A DNA stretch of 64,000 nucleotides from Clostridioides mangenotii TR (GTDB lineage Bacteria > Bacillota > Clostridia > Peptostreptococcales > Peptostreptococcaceae): the NCBI RefSeq assembly GCF_000498755.1, contig NZ_AXUS01000008.1:1-64000 (forward strand). The letters are read 5' to 3'. Positions 52,654 to 62,888 of the stretch are shown here, in pieces (position 1 is the stretch's first letter; each line of letters begins with the position of its first letter). The notes below the pieces were generated by a model, which was not told the DNA's origin, searched no databases, and saw only the letters and a program-made list of their open reading frames with translations. Position numbers and translations under genes: made by a program.

Positions 52654-54204
52654 ATGTCAAAAACAGCTAAGGCAGCAGCTTGGATTATGATGGCTACAAT
52701 GCTTTCGAAAATTTTAGGTTTTTTTAGAGAGCAGATTTTTGCTAATTTTTATGGTACTGGAATATACGCGGATGTATTCGTACTGACTTTAAATATACCA
52801 GCTTTGATTATGCCAATAATAGGATCGGCTGTTGCTACTACATATATACCTATGTATGTTGAGACTAAAGAAAAAAAAGGTGAAGAAGAAGCACTTAAAT
52901 TTACTAACAATGTTTTAAACGTATGTTATATATTGGCTATAGTAATTTCTTTATTGGGTCTAATATATACAGAGCAATTTGTTAAGGTATTTGCGGCAGG
53001 GTTTGTTAGCAATCCAGAAAAGTTTAAAACAGCAGTGATTTTTACTAAAATTATGATATCTGGTGCTTTATTTATAACTGGAAGTAAAATTATAGGATCA
53101 TACCTACAGGTAAATGATAGTTTTACGGCTCCGAGTCTTATTGGACTTCCGTATAACGTTATATTGATTTCAGCGATAATAATAAGTGGTTTAACTAAAA
53201 ACATATATATATTACCGGTTGGGGCTCTTCTTGCGATGGCGAGTCAACTTTTCTTTCAAATACCATTTGCAAAAAAGAAGTCATATAAATACCAGACGTA
53301 TTTAAATTTTAGTGATGAATCGATTAAAAAGCTTGGTATTTTAGTGATGCCGATGCTTTTAGGGGTATCTGTAGGTCAGATTAACACATATATAGATAAA
53401 CTTCTAGCATCATTATTATTAGATGGAAGACTTTCAGCCCTTAACTATGCAAACAAATTAAATGAGTTCGTACTCGCATTATTTGTTACATCTATAATAA
53501 CTGTAATATATCCAAAATTATCAAAGCTTTCAAATAGCGATGATAAATCCGGTTTTATAAATACTATAGTTAGATCTTCAAATGTCGTTGTATTGGTGGT
53601 TCTTCCAATTTCAGTTGGATTTATAATATTCGCTGAACCTATAGTAAGAATTTTGTTTGAAAGAGGTATGTTTAATGCAGAGTCTACTCAGCTGACTACA
53701 ATTGCTCTACAGTTATTTTCACTGGGGCTTTTAGCTTGTGGTGTAAGAGATGTTCTGTATAGAGTGTTCTACTCTCTATCTGATACTAAGACTCCAATGA
53801 TAAACAGTAGTATATCTCTAATCATAAACATAGTATTAAATTTAATATTAATAAAGCCTTTAGGACATGCAGGGCTTGCTTTATCTACAAGTATATCTTC
53901 CATACTTACTGCGATCCTTTTATTCTTTTCTCTAAGAAAGAAAAAAGGTCACTTTGGAGGTATGAGAATAGTTAAGACTGGATTAAAAAGTGCCTTGGGT
54001 ACGGCTGTTATGGCTGTAGTTGCTTGGTTTACATACAGTAAACTATTTGGTTTCCTTGGAGCTGGGCTTATAAATGAGATTCTTTCTGTTGGAACGGCTG
54101 CATTATTAGGAGCAGGTATCTACCTATTTATAATAACTTTAATGAAAGTGGAAGAAGTAGATTTAGTATTTGATTTATTAAAAAAAGGAAAAATAAATTG
54201 TTAA
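52654..54204 (+). CDS. murJ: Lipid II flippase MurJ / MviN family
   Basis: A 516-residue polytopic protein of the MOP superfamily with about fourteen membrane helices. The N-terminus SKTAKAAAWIMMATMLSKILGFFREQIFANFYGTG and the segment GIYADVFVLTLNIP match MurJ/MviN. The family flips lipid-linked sugar precursors across the membrane. In this position, among polymer genes, it may serve the cell-wall polysaccharide rather than lipid II; a MurJ homologue also sits in the C. difficile wall-polysaccharide locus. SD AAGGAG precedes the ATG. Confidence 0.92.
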   Translation: MSKTAKAAAWIMMATMLSKILGFFREQIFANFYGTGIYADVFVLTLNIPALIMPIIGSAVATTYIPMYVETKEKKGEEEALKFTNNVLNVCYILAIVISLLGLIYTEQFVKVFAAGFVSNPEKFKTAVIFTKIMISGALFITGSKIIGSYLQVNDSFTAPSLIGLPYNVILISAIIISGLTKNIYILPVGALLAMASQLFFQIPFAKKKSYKYQTYLNFSDESIKKLGILVMPMLLGVSVGQINTYIDKLLASLLLDGRLSALNYANKLNEFVLALFVTSIITVIYPKLSKLSNSDDKSGFINTIVRSSNVVVLVVLPISVGFIIFAEPIVRILFERGMFNAESTQLTTIALQLFSLGLLACGVRDVLYRVFYSLSDTKTPMINSSISLIINIVLNLILIKPLGHAGLALSTSISSILTAILLFFSLRKKKGHFGGMRIVKTGLKSALGTAVMAVVAWFTYSKLFGFLGAGLINEILSVGTAALLGAGIYLFIITLMKVEEVDLVFDLLKKGKINC

Positions 54205-54248
54205 AAAGATCTTAGATTTAATTTTGCTATATTCGAAAGGATGATTTT

Positions 54249-55954
54249 ATGAACTATAGAGAAAAATATGAGAAGTGGCTTAATTCTTCATTTATTGATA
54301 CAGAAACTAAAAATGAATTAAAATCGATAGAAAATGATGATAAAGAAATACAGGATAGATTTTATAAAGATTTAGAGTTTGGAACTGGAGGACTTAGAGG
54401 TGTAGTTGGAGCGGGAACTAATAGAATGAACGTATATACTGTTAGACGTGCTACTCTTGGAGTTGCTAATTATATTTTAAATACTTACGGAGAAATAGGA
54501 AAATCTAAAGGCGTAGTGATTGCGCATGATCCAAGGATTATGTCAAAGGAATTTTCGAAAGAAGTGGCTACTACATTTGCGGCATATGGTGTAAAAGCAT
54601 ATTTATTTGAAGACATAAGGTCTACTCCAGAGCTATCATTTGCTGTTAGAAATCTTGGATGCATAATGGGAATTGTTATAACTGCAAGCCATAACCCTAA
54701 AGAATACAATGGTTATAAAGTCTATGATGAAAATGGAGGACAAGTCTGTTTAGATGTAGCAAATGAGATAATATCTGAGTTCAATAAAATAGGAGACTAC
54801 AGTGAGATAAATACTGTAGACTTTGAAGTATCTTTAAAAAATAATATGATAACTATACTTGATAAAAAAGAAGATCAAGACTTTTTAGATGCAGTAAAAA
54901 AACAAGTTATCAGACAAAATATAATCGATGAATACAGTGAAAAATTAAAAGTTATTTACACACCTATACATGGAACTGGAAATATTCCGGTTAGATCTAT
55001 ATTAAAAGAAGTTGGATTTAAGAACATAAATGTAGTAAAAGAGCAGGAGTTACCTGATTCCAACTTTTCAACAGTAAAATATCCAAATCCAGAAGAAAGA
55101 TCAGTCTTTGATATAGCGATAAAAATGGCTAAAGATAAAGGCGCTGATTTAATTATTGGAACTGATCCAGACTGTGACAGAGTTGGAGTTGTCGTTAAAG
55201 ATTCAAGTGGAGAGTATATTGTTTTAAATGGAAACCAAACAGGATCTCTATTAGTTAGATATATTATCGAAGGATTAATAGAAAAGAATAAACTTCCAAA
55301 AATAATCCAACGATTATAAAGACTATAGTAACATCTGAGTTTGGAGCTAAAATAGCATTGAGTTATGGAGTAGAATGTCTGAACACTCTTACTGGATTCA
55401 AATTTATCGGAGAGAAAATCAATGAGTTTGAGGAGAGCAAAGAAAAAACATTTATAATTGGATATGAAGAAAGCTATGGATATCTTATGGGAACACATGC
55501 TAGAGATAAAGATGCAGTAGTTGCTTCACTCATCATATGTGAAATGGCAGCGTACTATCTATCTAAAGGGATGAGTTTATACGATGCTCTAAAGGATACA
55601 TACGATAAGTTCGGATATTATAAAGAAGGACTTAAATCTTATACTCTTAAAGGTCTAGATGGTGTTAAGAAAATTGAAGAGATAATGAATTACTTTAGAA
55701 ATAACGATATTAATTCATTTCAAGATATAAAAATAGAAAAATTTAATGATTATAATGAAGGAATTGAAGACCTTCCAAAATCAAATGTGTTAAAATATAT
55801 ATTGGACGATGGTTCTTGGATAGCAATTAGGCCATCTGGTACAGAGCCTAAAATTAAATTTTATTTCGGTGTGAATTCAAACAGTGAACAAAGCTCTGAA
55901 CAGAAACTTGAAAAACTTATGAGTTGTTTACAAGAGATAGTTGAGGCTATATAG
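54249..55954 (+). pseudogene. pgm: Phosphohexomutase (phosphoglucomutase/phosphomannomutase) with one-base frameshift
   Basis: The first frame (54249-55319) gives domains 1-3 with GTGGLRGVVG, the catalytic serine loop TASHNPKEYNG and the Mg loop GTDPDCDRVG. The second frame continues from about 55307 (NPTIIKTIVTSEFGAKIA) to 55954, with the sugar-binding GYEESYGYL and the phosphate loop RPSGTEPKIKFYFG. One missing A near 55301-55306 explains the break. The repaired protein would be about 568 residues, normal for the family. It converts hexose-6-P to hexose-1-P for manC and for UDP-glucose. All active sites are intact, so an error is likely. Confidence 0.87.
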
Positions 55955-55967
55955 AGGAGAGAACATA

Positions 55968-57041
55968 ATGAAGATATATAATGTCATAATGGCTGGCGGA
56001 GGTGGAACTCGCTTTTGGCCGCTAAGTAGACAAGAATTACCTAAACAATTGATTAATTTGAGCGGGGAAGATGCTCTTATAAATGAAACTATCAAGAGAA
56101 TAGATACTCTGGCTCCAAAGAAGAATCTTTTTATAGTTACTAATGAAAGACAAGAAGGGGCTTTGAAGGATATAGTAAAAGATAATTGCGTATGCGATAA
56201 TATTCTGCTTGAGCCATCAGCGAGAAATACTGCCGCGGCAGTAGGATTTGCAGCATTTAGTATAATGAAAAAAACTGGTGATGGGGTAATGTGTGTTTAT
56301 CCAGCTGATCACTATATAAAGAATGAAGAAGAATTTAGAAAAGTTATTGTAAAAGCGATTAATATAGCAGAAACTAATGATAAGTTAGTTACAATAGGTA
56401 TTACCCCTACTTTTCCATCGACAGGATATGGATATATTAACTTCGATAGAAATGCTTGTGTAGGTGATGGCGCTTATGACGTATGTGAATTTGTCGAAAA
56501 GCCAAACTTTGAGAAAGCTAAAGAGTATGTTGAATCTAAGAAATATGTTTGGAATAGCGGTATGTTTGTTTGGAGAGTATCAAAAATTCTTGAGGATTTT
56601 AAGAGATATCTACCAAAAGTGTATTCTAAGCTTGAAGAGTTATCTAATTATATAGGTACTCCAGAAGAAGAGGAAAAGATCAGAGAGATTTATCCTACTA
56701 TACAATCGACTTCTATAGATTATGGCATTATGGAGAGAAGTAATGATGTTGTGGTGGTTCCAGGAGATTTTGGATGGAGCGATGTCGGGTCTTGGGATTC
56801 TCTGGGAGCTATATACCCAGCTGATGAAGAAGGCAATATCAAGCGTGGAGATAATATAACTATAAATACTAGCAATTCTATTATATATTCAGATGATAAA
56901 CTAGTGACTACTATCGGAATAAACGATCTAATCGTAGTATCTACAAATGATGCTGTGATGGTTTGCAGAAAAGATAGGGCTCAGGATGTTAAGGAGATAG
57001 TGAATCAACTTAAAGAAAATGATAGATATGAGTATATATAA
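55968..57041 (+). CDS. manC: Mannose-1-phosphate guanylyltransferase
   Basis: A 357-residue nucleotidyltransferase making GDP-mannose from GTP and mannose-1-P. The N-terminal signature is VIMAGGGGTRFWPLSRQELPKQL. YPADHYI, FVEKPNFEKA, WNSGMFVWR and GDFGWSDVGSWDSL follow in order. It lacks the C-terminal isomerase domain of bifunctional ManC proteins. The ATG at 55968 follows GAGGAG. It acts directly after the mutase encoded just upstream, so mannose or a GDP-mannose-derived sugar is probably part of the polymer. Confidence 0.95.
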   Translation: MKIYNVIMAGGGGTRFWPLSRQELPKQLINLSGEDALINETIKRIDTLAPKKNLFIVTNERQEGALKDIVKDNCVCDNILLEPSARNTAAAVGFAAFSIMKKTGDGVMCVYPADHYIKNEEEFRKVIVKAINIAETNDKLVTIGITPTFPSTGYGYINFDRNACVGDGAYDVCEFVEKPNFEKAKEYVESKKYVWNSGMFVWRVSKILEDFKRYLPKVYSKLEELSNYIGTPEEEEKIREIYPTIQSTSIDYGIMERSNDVVVVPGDFGWSDVGSWDSLGAIYPADEEGNIKRGDNITINTSNSIIYSDDKLVTTIGINDLIVVSTNDAVMVCRKDRAQDVKEIVNQLKENDRYEYI

Positions 57042-57092
57042 AAACTAAGGCGATGTATTTTATAATATAGATGTCAACGAGGAGGTTTTAGA

Positions 57093-57830
57093 TTGATACC
57101 TAAAAAGATACACTATGTATGGATTGGTGGACCTAAAGGAAATTTGGAGAATATCTGCATCAATTCATGGAGAGAAAAATTACCAGAATACGAAATCATT
57201 GAGTGGAATGAAAAAAACTTTGATATAGAAAAAGAAATCGCAGGAAATAAATTTTTTGAAGAATGTTACAAAAGAAAGCTTTGGGCGTTTATATCCGATT
57301 ATATCAGAATCAAGGTATTATATGAGCAAGGTGGTGTTTACCTAGATACCGATATGCAGATTTTAAAGGATATAACTCCTATATTAGTTACGCATAAATT
57401 TATAAGTGGATATGAAGATGAAGATATACATATTAGCGCTGGATTAATATGTGCTGAGAAAGGACATCCACTTCTAAAGGATATCCTTGATTACTATGAC
57501 AGCGAAATACTTACATCCGATATATACACTATACCGAAAGTTATTACTCACGTACTTAGAAATAAATTTAAACAAATAGATAGAAATAACTTTGAAGAAG
57601 ACATATATATCTACGATAGAGAGTATTTCTACCCATTTAGTTTTAAAGAAGAGTTTAGCTATGATTGTATAATAGAAAATACTTACGGAATTCATTGGTG
57701 GGGAAAGAGCTGGGCAAAAAAAAGAGACTGCTTTTTAGAGAGCAAGAATCTAAAGGGTTTTAATAAAGCTTTTAAATGTCTAAAGATATTTATCAGCAAT
57801 TCGCTTTTAGGATTAAAAAAGCGAAGTTAA
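57093..57830 (+). CDS. Glycosyltransferase of the GT32 / capsular sugar-transferase type
   Basis: A 245-residue cytosolic glycosyltransferase. It opens IPKKIHYVWIGGPKGN, has SDYIRIKVLYEQGGVYLDTDMQIL with the DxD metal/nucleotide motif, and ends NTYGIHWWGKSWAKK. This is the GT32 pattern seen in capsular mannosyl- and galactosyltransferases. The start is TTG after GAGGAGG. The sugar donor is unknown. Confidence 0.92.
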   Translation: MIPKKIHYVWIGGPKGNLENICINSWREKLPEYEIIEWNEKNFDIEKEIAGNKFFEECYKRKLWAFISDYIRIKVLYEQGGVYLDTDMQILKDITPILVTHKFISGYEDEDIHISAGLICAEKGHPLLKDILDYYDSEILTSDIYTIPKVITHVLRNKFKQIDRNNFEEDIYIYDREYFYPFSFKEEFSYDCIIENTYGIHWWGKSWAKKRDCFLESKNLKGFNKAFKCLKIFISNSLLGLKKRS

Positions 57831-57854
57831 AAATTAAGAGATTAGGAGAAAAAT

Positions 57855-59051
57855 ATGTTTTATAATGATAAAAAAATAAAAAAATCAGATTTCTTTAATT
57901 CTAAATTATCGAATAATCCTAATATATTAAAGTACAGTAAGGTAATATTTACTATAGCATTGTTTATGATTATATTAAGAAAATATATGACTGCTTTGAT
58001 AAGCACTCCTAGTACTCAAATAGTGTTGATACAGTCAGCACTATTTTATGTATCAATAGGATTATTGGGAGTTTTATTCTTGATGGACGGAAATAAAAAG
58101 CGTATAGAAATATTATTGTTGGTATTTTGCGTAGCTCTTTATTTACTCAATAGAAACGGTACTATGCTTGTATTTGTTCTTTTAGCATCTGGAATCAAAA
58201 ATATTAGTGATAATTATGTTGTTAAAAACTATTTGATAATATCGACATTTCTTTTATGCGGATTTGTCTTGATATTTAATTTATTTCCGGAGCTTCAAAG
58301 TGCTAGTTTAGTAGCATATAGATTTAGTACATCTTCATTTGCAACTAGGTTTGATTTCGAGTTAGGTAATCCTAATTCAGCTTATTTCTTTATGATGCCT
58401 ATATTATGTTCTTACATCTTCTTAAGATTTAAGGACTATAATGTATTTGATAGAGTACTGATAATTGTGCTAACTATTTTTATATATTCAGTTACAGCGA
58501 GTAGAACTGGATTTTATACAATAGTTGCGGGACTGATACTTTTAGAGGCGATCAGGTATATAAATATTAAAGATAATGTATTTTTACCTATATTAGCGAA
58601 AATAGCTCCAATACTTATATCGTTAATTTCTATATTTATGGGAATGAAATTTTATAATAGCACTCAGATGAATAACCTATTATCAAGTAGACCTAAATAT
58701 TGGCATGTATATTTAGCTGAGGCAGGAAATTTCTTAAAGCCTTTTGGAAACTCTTTTGGAGATGCTATAAAAGCTGCAAATCCACTTGACAACTCATATA
58801 TATATTTAGTTTCAGTATTGGGATTAGTAACATTTGTACTTTTCCTAGCGTTAATGTATATGGGAATAGATATTCTTATAAAAAGCGACAATAAAGTATT
58901 GCTAGCTATAGTATTTATATTTTTAATTTATGGTTTTGCAGAAAATATTATATTTGAATCTGGTTTAAATTTTACATTGGTACTGCTGTTAAAAGTTATT
59001 ATCAACAATAATAAAAACGAGATAAATATATATAAAATCTTTAATAGATAG
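57855..59051 (+). CDS. O-antigen/wall-polysaccharide polymerase (Wzy-like)
   Basis: A 398-residue polytopic protein with about eleven hydrophobic segments and a larger extracytoplasmic loop (about residues 265-310; MNNLLSSRPKYWHVYLAEAGNFLKPFG). Arrangement and context fit Wzy/O-antigen ligase-like polymerases, which join lipid-linked repeat units outside the membrane. The SVTASRTGFYT motif is typical of the group. Sequence identity in this family is low, so the call rests on topology and neighbours. Confidence 0.8.
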   Translation: MFYNDKKIKKSDFFNSKLSNNPNILKYSKVIFTIALFMIILRKYMTALISTPSTQIVLIQSALFYVSIGLLGVLFLMDGNKKRIEILLLVFCVALYLLNRNGTMLVFVLLASGIKNISDNYVVKNYLIISTFLLCGFVLIFNLFPELQSASLVAYRFSTSSFATRFDFELGNPNSAYFFMMPILCSYIFLRFKDYNVFDRVLIIVLTIFIYSVTASRTGFYTIVAGLILLEAIRYINIKDNVFLPILAKIAPILISLISIFMGMKFYNSTQMNNLLSSRPKYWHVYLAEAGNFLKPFGNSFGDAIKAANPLDNSYIYLVSVLGLVTFVLFLALMYMGIDILIKSDNKVLLAIVFIFLIYGFAENIIFESGLNFTLVLLLKVIINNNKNEINIYKIFNR

Positions 59052-59069
59052 CTAGTTTAGGAGGAAAAA

Positions 59070-59909
59070 ATGTTTATATCATTAATAATGCCTACTTTGA
59101 ATAGGTTTGATGAAATCGACCTTCTTATGAAGAGCCTTGAAGATCAAACTCATACAAATTTTGAGCTTATTGTAGTAGATCAGAATGAAACTGATGAAGT
59201 AAAACAAATAGTAAATAGATATAATGAAAAATTAAATATTAATTATATAAAAAGCAATAAAAAAGGTCTTAGCTATAATAGAAATATCGGTATAGAAAAT
59301 GCCAAAGGGGAAATTATAGCCTTTCCCGATGACGATTGCGAATATGAGTCTGATATACTTCGGTCAGTTGTAGATTTTTTTAAGAGCAATGATGATTACA
59401 AGATATTTAGTTGTAAGACTAAGGACAAAAACGGAATAGATTCTTTTAAAAAGATGGCTGAAGGTGAATGTGAGATTAAATCTAGCAATGTTCTTGATAC
59501 AATAACTTCGATTACTTTCTTCGTTAGATTTGAAGATAAAAACTATACACTTTTTGATGAGAGTCTTGGTGTTGGTGGAGAGTTTGGGTCTGGAGAGGAA
59601 ATTGATTACATACTAGATTTATTAAATAGAGGATTTAGAGGAAAATATTTTGGAGAATATACAGTCTATCATCCAGCTAAGAAACATTCAAAATCCAAAG
59701 AAAAATATAAGAGAGATTACAACTATGGAAGAGGATTTGGAGCTCTGTGTAAAAAGGAAATAGTGTACAGAAAAAATCTTAGTTTTATAAAGGTTATGTT
59801 ATCTAAACTTGTAAGAAATATCGGAGGATTAGTTCTAAGTTCAAATAGAGACTATCACGGTGCGACAATAAAAGGTAGAATAAGCGGATTTAGAGGGTAC
59901 AAGTTATAA
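59070..59909 (+). CDS. Family 2 glycosyltransferase
   Basis: A 279-residue GT-A enzyme (SLIMPTLNRFDEIDLLMKSLEDQTHTNFELIVVDQNETD) with the nucleotide-sugar metal motif in IAFPDDDCEYESD and the acceptor-side region GSGEEIDYILDLLNRG. It is cytosolic with a basic C-terminus that may contact the membrane. SD TAGGAGG precedes the ATG. It would add one residue to the lipid-linked repeat unit. Confidence 0.93.
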   Translation: MFISLIMPTLNRFDEIDLLMKSLEDQTHTNFELIVVDQNETDEVKQIVNRYNEKLNINYIKSNKKGLSYNRNIGIENAKGEIIAFPDDDCEYESDILRSVVDFFKSNDDYKIFSCKTKDKNGIDSFKKMAEGECEIKSSNVLDTITSITFFVRFEDKNYTLFDESLGVGGEFGSGEEIDYILDLLNRGFRGKYFGEYTVYHPAKKHSKSKEKYKRDYNYGRGFGALCKKEIVYRKNLSFIKVMLSKLVRNIGGLVLSSNRDYHGATIKGRISGFRGYKL

Positions 59910-59930
59910 CATACAATAGGGATGGTGTTT

Positions 59931-61109
59931 ATGGAAAAATTAAAATGTTTAATTAATATGATTATTGCTTTTATAATTTACCCATTTAATAAAGGCAAAT
60001 TTAAAAATAAAAATATATGGATAATTGGCGGGCATTCAGGAGAAATATACAATGATAATTCCAAGTTTTTTTATGAATATATATTAAAAGAACATAAGGA
60101 GATAGATATTTATTGGGTTGTTGAGTCCGCGAGTTCTGTTATAAAAAAAATCCCTGGTAGTAAATTAATGAGGGGAAGTATAAAAAACTATTTGTATTAT
60201 TACAATGCAAAAGCAATTATATTTTCACATTCACCATCTGCGGATATAGCTCCATTTAATTTTGTAGTTCCTATATTAAATAGATTCCATAAAAAAACAG
60301 TTAAAGTTTATCTAAACCATGGGACTATTAGTTTTAAAAAGAGAAAGCCTATGAACTCAAGATTTAAAGGTATAATAGACAATTTACTAAAGAGCTACGA
60401 TATATCTACTGCGAGTTCTGAATTTGAAAAGTCAGTAATGACAGATGACTGGGGAATGAATGAAGGTTCAGTCTGTATAGTAGGTAACGCAAGATACGAT
60501 AATCTGCCTACAGATGAAGAGGCGGCTAGCAGAGATATTCTTTATACTCCGACTTGGAGAGATTGGATAAAATTTAATTCTGGAAAATTCACAGAGACTT
60601 CTTATTTCACAAATATAATGGAACTATTAAACAGTGAAAAATTAAATAATTACCTTGAAGAGAAAGATATAAATATAAAATTTTATATGCATCACCTAAT
60701 GCACGAGTTTATAGATGATATAAAAGATAATATAACAGGTAAAAGAATAATATTTTTAGATAAGGGCGTTACTTTATCTGATGAGATCAGAAGCGCTGCA
60801 GCAAATATAACTGACTATTCAAGTGTAGCTATAGATTTCTTATATATGAATAGGCCTATTTTATTTTATCAATTTGATGTAGAGGAATATATTAAAAAGA
60901 TAGATTCATATATAAATTTAAAAAATGAAATGTTTGGAACTTTGTCGTATAATAGTAGTGAAGCTGTAGATAAGCTTATTGAGATTATAGACAATGATTT
61001 TAAAGTCATGGATAATCAAATAAATGAAAGAAATAGATTTTTTAAGTATAATGATAATAAAAACTGTGAAAGAATTTATGATTGTATAATTGGTAAATTG
61101 AATAAATAA
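59931..61109 (+). CDS. CDP-glycerol:poly(glycerophosphate) glycerophosphotransferase family protein
   Basis: A 392-residue member of the Glyphos_transf (TagB/TagF) family. The C-terminal half holds VKVYLNHGTISFKKRKPM, ILYTPTWRDW, FYMHHLMHEFIDD, AANITDYSSVAIDFLYMNRPILFYQFD. These enzymes transfer glycerol-phosphate or ribitol-phosphate to a sugar acceptor. Here it implies a phosphodiester-containing, anionic wall polymer, which would suit CWB2 docking. The ATG at 59931 has more room to the AGGG upstream than the one at 59922. No CDP-glycerol synthase gene is visible in the window. Confidence 0.88.
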   Translation: MEKLKCLINMIIAFIIYPFNKGKFKNKNIWIIGGHSGEIYNDNSKFFYEYILKEHKEIDIYWVVESASSVIKKIPGSKLMRGSIKNYLYYYNAKAIIFSHSPSADIAPFNFVVPILNRFHKKTVKVYLNHGTISFKKRKPMNSRFKGIIDNLLKSYDISTASSEFEKSVMTDDWGMNEGSVCIVGNARYDNLPTDEEAASRDILYTPTWRDWIKFNSGKFTETSYFTNIMELLNSEKLNNYLEEKDINIKFYMHHLMHEFIDDIKDNITGKRIIFLDKGVTLSDEIRSAAANITDYSSVAIDFLYMNRPILFYQFDVEEYIKKIDSYINLKNEMFGTLSYNSSEAVDKLIEIIDNDFKVMDNQINERNRFFKYNDNKNCERIYDCIIGKLNK

Positions 61110-61133
61110 TATTAAAACGGTGAGGAAGGTAAT

Positions 61134-61883
61134 ATGAATAAGAATTTAGTATCTATAATTACTCCCGTGTTTAATGCTGAAAAGTATATTGAAGGAACTA
61201 TAAAATCAGTATTAAACCAAACCTATAATGACTGGGAAATGTTAATTATCGATGATTGTTCAACTGATAGCTCTCCAGAAATTGTTAAATCTTTTATGGA
61301 GATTGATTCTAGGATCAAGTATTTCAAGACTGAGTCTAATCAGGGAGTATCGTATGCTAGAAACTTAGCGATAACAAATTCATCGGGGCAATTCATAGCT
61401 TTTCTCGATAGTGATGATCAATGGGAGAGCAAAAAATTAGAAAAGCAAATCGGCTATATGAAAGATAATGATTTTGCAATTACATTTACTTCTTATGAAC
61501 TTATGGATGAAAACAGCAATAGTTTACATAAAACTATCAAAGTTCCTTGTTCTGTAGATTATAATGGGCTATTAAGAGGAAACATAATGGGATGTCTTAC
61601 TGTGGTAATTGACATAACTAAAATGGATTTTGACATTAAACTGAGTGGTATCCCGCACGAGGATTATGTTTTATGGCTATCTATTTTAAAAAAAGGCTAC
61701 ATTGCGTATGGCGTTGATGAAGTGTTGGCTAGATATAGAAAGTCTAGTACTTCACTAAGTGGAAATAAATTAAAAGCAGCGAAATGGACATGGAACATAT
61801 ACAGGAATGTAGAAAAGATTTCTTTACCAAGGGCTATATTCTATTTTATAAATTATAGTATAAACGGAATAAGAAAAAGTTAG
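61134..61883 (+). CDS. Family 2 glycosyltransferase
   Basis: A 249-residue GT-A enzyme: SIITPVFNAEKYIEGTIKSVLNQTYNDWEMLIIDDCSTDSS, FLDSDDQWESKKLEKQIGYM (metal motif) and the C-terminal NKLKAAKWTWNIYRNVEKISLPRAIFYF. It is a clear paralogue of the next glycosyltransferase along its whole length, so the pair arose by tandem duplication. SD GAGGAAGG precedes the ATG. Confidence 0.94.
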   Translation: MNKNLVSIITPVFNAEKYIEGTIKSVLNQTYNDWEMLIIDDCSTDSSPEIVKSFMEIDSRIKYFKTESNQGVSYARNLAITNSSGQFIAFLDSDDQWESKKLEKQIGYMKDNDFAITFTSYELMDENSNSLHKTIKVPCSVDYNGLLRGNIMGCLTVVIDITKMDFDIKLSGIPHEDYVLWLSILKKGYIAYGVDEVLARYRKSSTSLSGNKLKAAKWTWNIYRNVEKISLPRAIFYFINYSINGIRKS

Positions 61884-61991
61884 CGTTATAGAAGAGTAAG
61901 GCTCACTTTAAATTCAAAGTATTGTAAGGAAGAAAACAATAGTAGTTCAATGGTTATAGTTATGCCAATTGCTATATAAGGAGAGAAAATT

Positions 61992-62744
61992 ATGAATGAA
62001 CCTTTAGTATCGATAATTACTCCTGTATATAATTCAGAGAAGTTTTTATCAGAGACGATTGAGTGTATCCAAAACCAAACGTATAAAAATTGGCAGCTTT
62101 TATTAATAGATGATTGTTCTAACGATAATTCTAGTGAGGTTATCAAAAGATATAGTGAACATGAATCGAGGATTAAGTATATTAAACTTGATAATAATTC
62201 GGGAGCTGCGGTTTCTAGAAACAAAGGACTTAGCCTAGCTGAGGGAAGATTTGTGGCGTTTGCAGATAGCGATGATCTATGGGATAGCAAAAAGCTAGAG
62301 AAGCAAGTAGGTTATATGCTAAAGAAGAATGTTGGATTCACATTTACGTCGTATAGATACATGAAAGAAGATGGTACAAAAACAAATAAAGTAGCAAGAG
62401 CACCAGAAAAGATTGATTATGAAGGATTATTGAGAAATACTATTATAGGATGTTCTACAGTTGTCATAGACAGAGATATATTAGGAAATTTTGAAATGCC
62501 TTTAGTAAGAAGAGGACAAGATACAGCTACTTGGTTGCAACTTTTAAAGACAGAAAAGTATGCTTATGGTATATATGATGATTTAGTTTTTTATAGACTT
62601 GTTGGAAATTCTATATCAAGCAACAAAATTAAAGCGCTTAAAAGAACTTGGAACACTTATAGAAACGTAGAAAAGCTTAGTTTACCTAAAAGTATGTACG
62701 TATTTTGCTTTTATGTATTTAATGCGATAAAGAAGAGAGTTTAA
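61992..62744 (+). CDS. Family 2 glycosyltransferase (tandem paralogue)
   Basis: A 250-residue GT-A enzyme with SIITPVYNSEKFLSETIECIQNQTYKNWQLLLIDDCSNDNS, FADSDDLWDSKKLEKQVGYM and a C-terminus RTWNTYRNVEKLSLPKSMYVFCFYVFNA that mirrors the preceding gene. Both may add successive or alternative sugars. SD AAGGAGAG precedes the ATG. Confidence 0.94.
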   Translation: MNEPLVSIITPVYNSEKFLSETIECIQNQTYKNWQLLLIDDCSNDNSSEVIKRYSEHESRIKYIKLDNNSGAAVSRNKGLSLAEGRFVAFADSDDLWDSKKLEKQVGYMLKKNVGFTFTSYRYMKEDGTKTNKVARAPEKIDYEGLLRNTIIGCSTVVIDRDILGNFEMPLVRRGQDTATWLQLLKTEKYAYGIYDDLVFYRLVGNSISSNKIKALKRTWNTYRNVEKLSLPKSMYVFCFYVFNAIKKRV

Positions 62745-62888
62745 ATAAATTAGATATAATGTTTTGAAATCAAATGATATTTTTAAATGCTTATAAATAT
62801 AGAAATTAGATTAATAATATGAAATAAATTAATTTCAATAATAATGATTAAAGCAATGTTTAGTTTTAAGAAGTCGGAGGAAAGTACA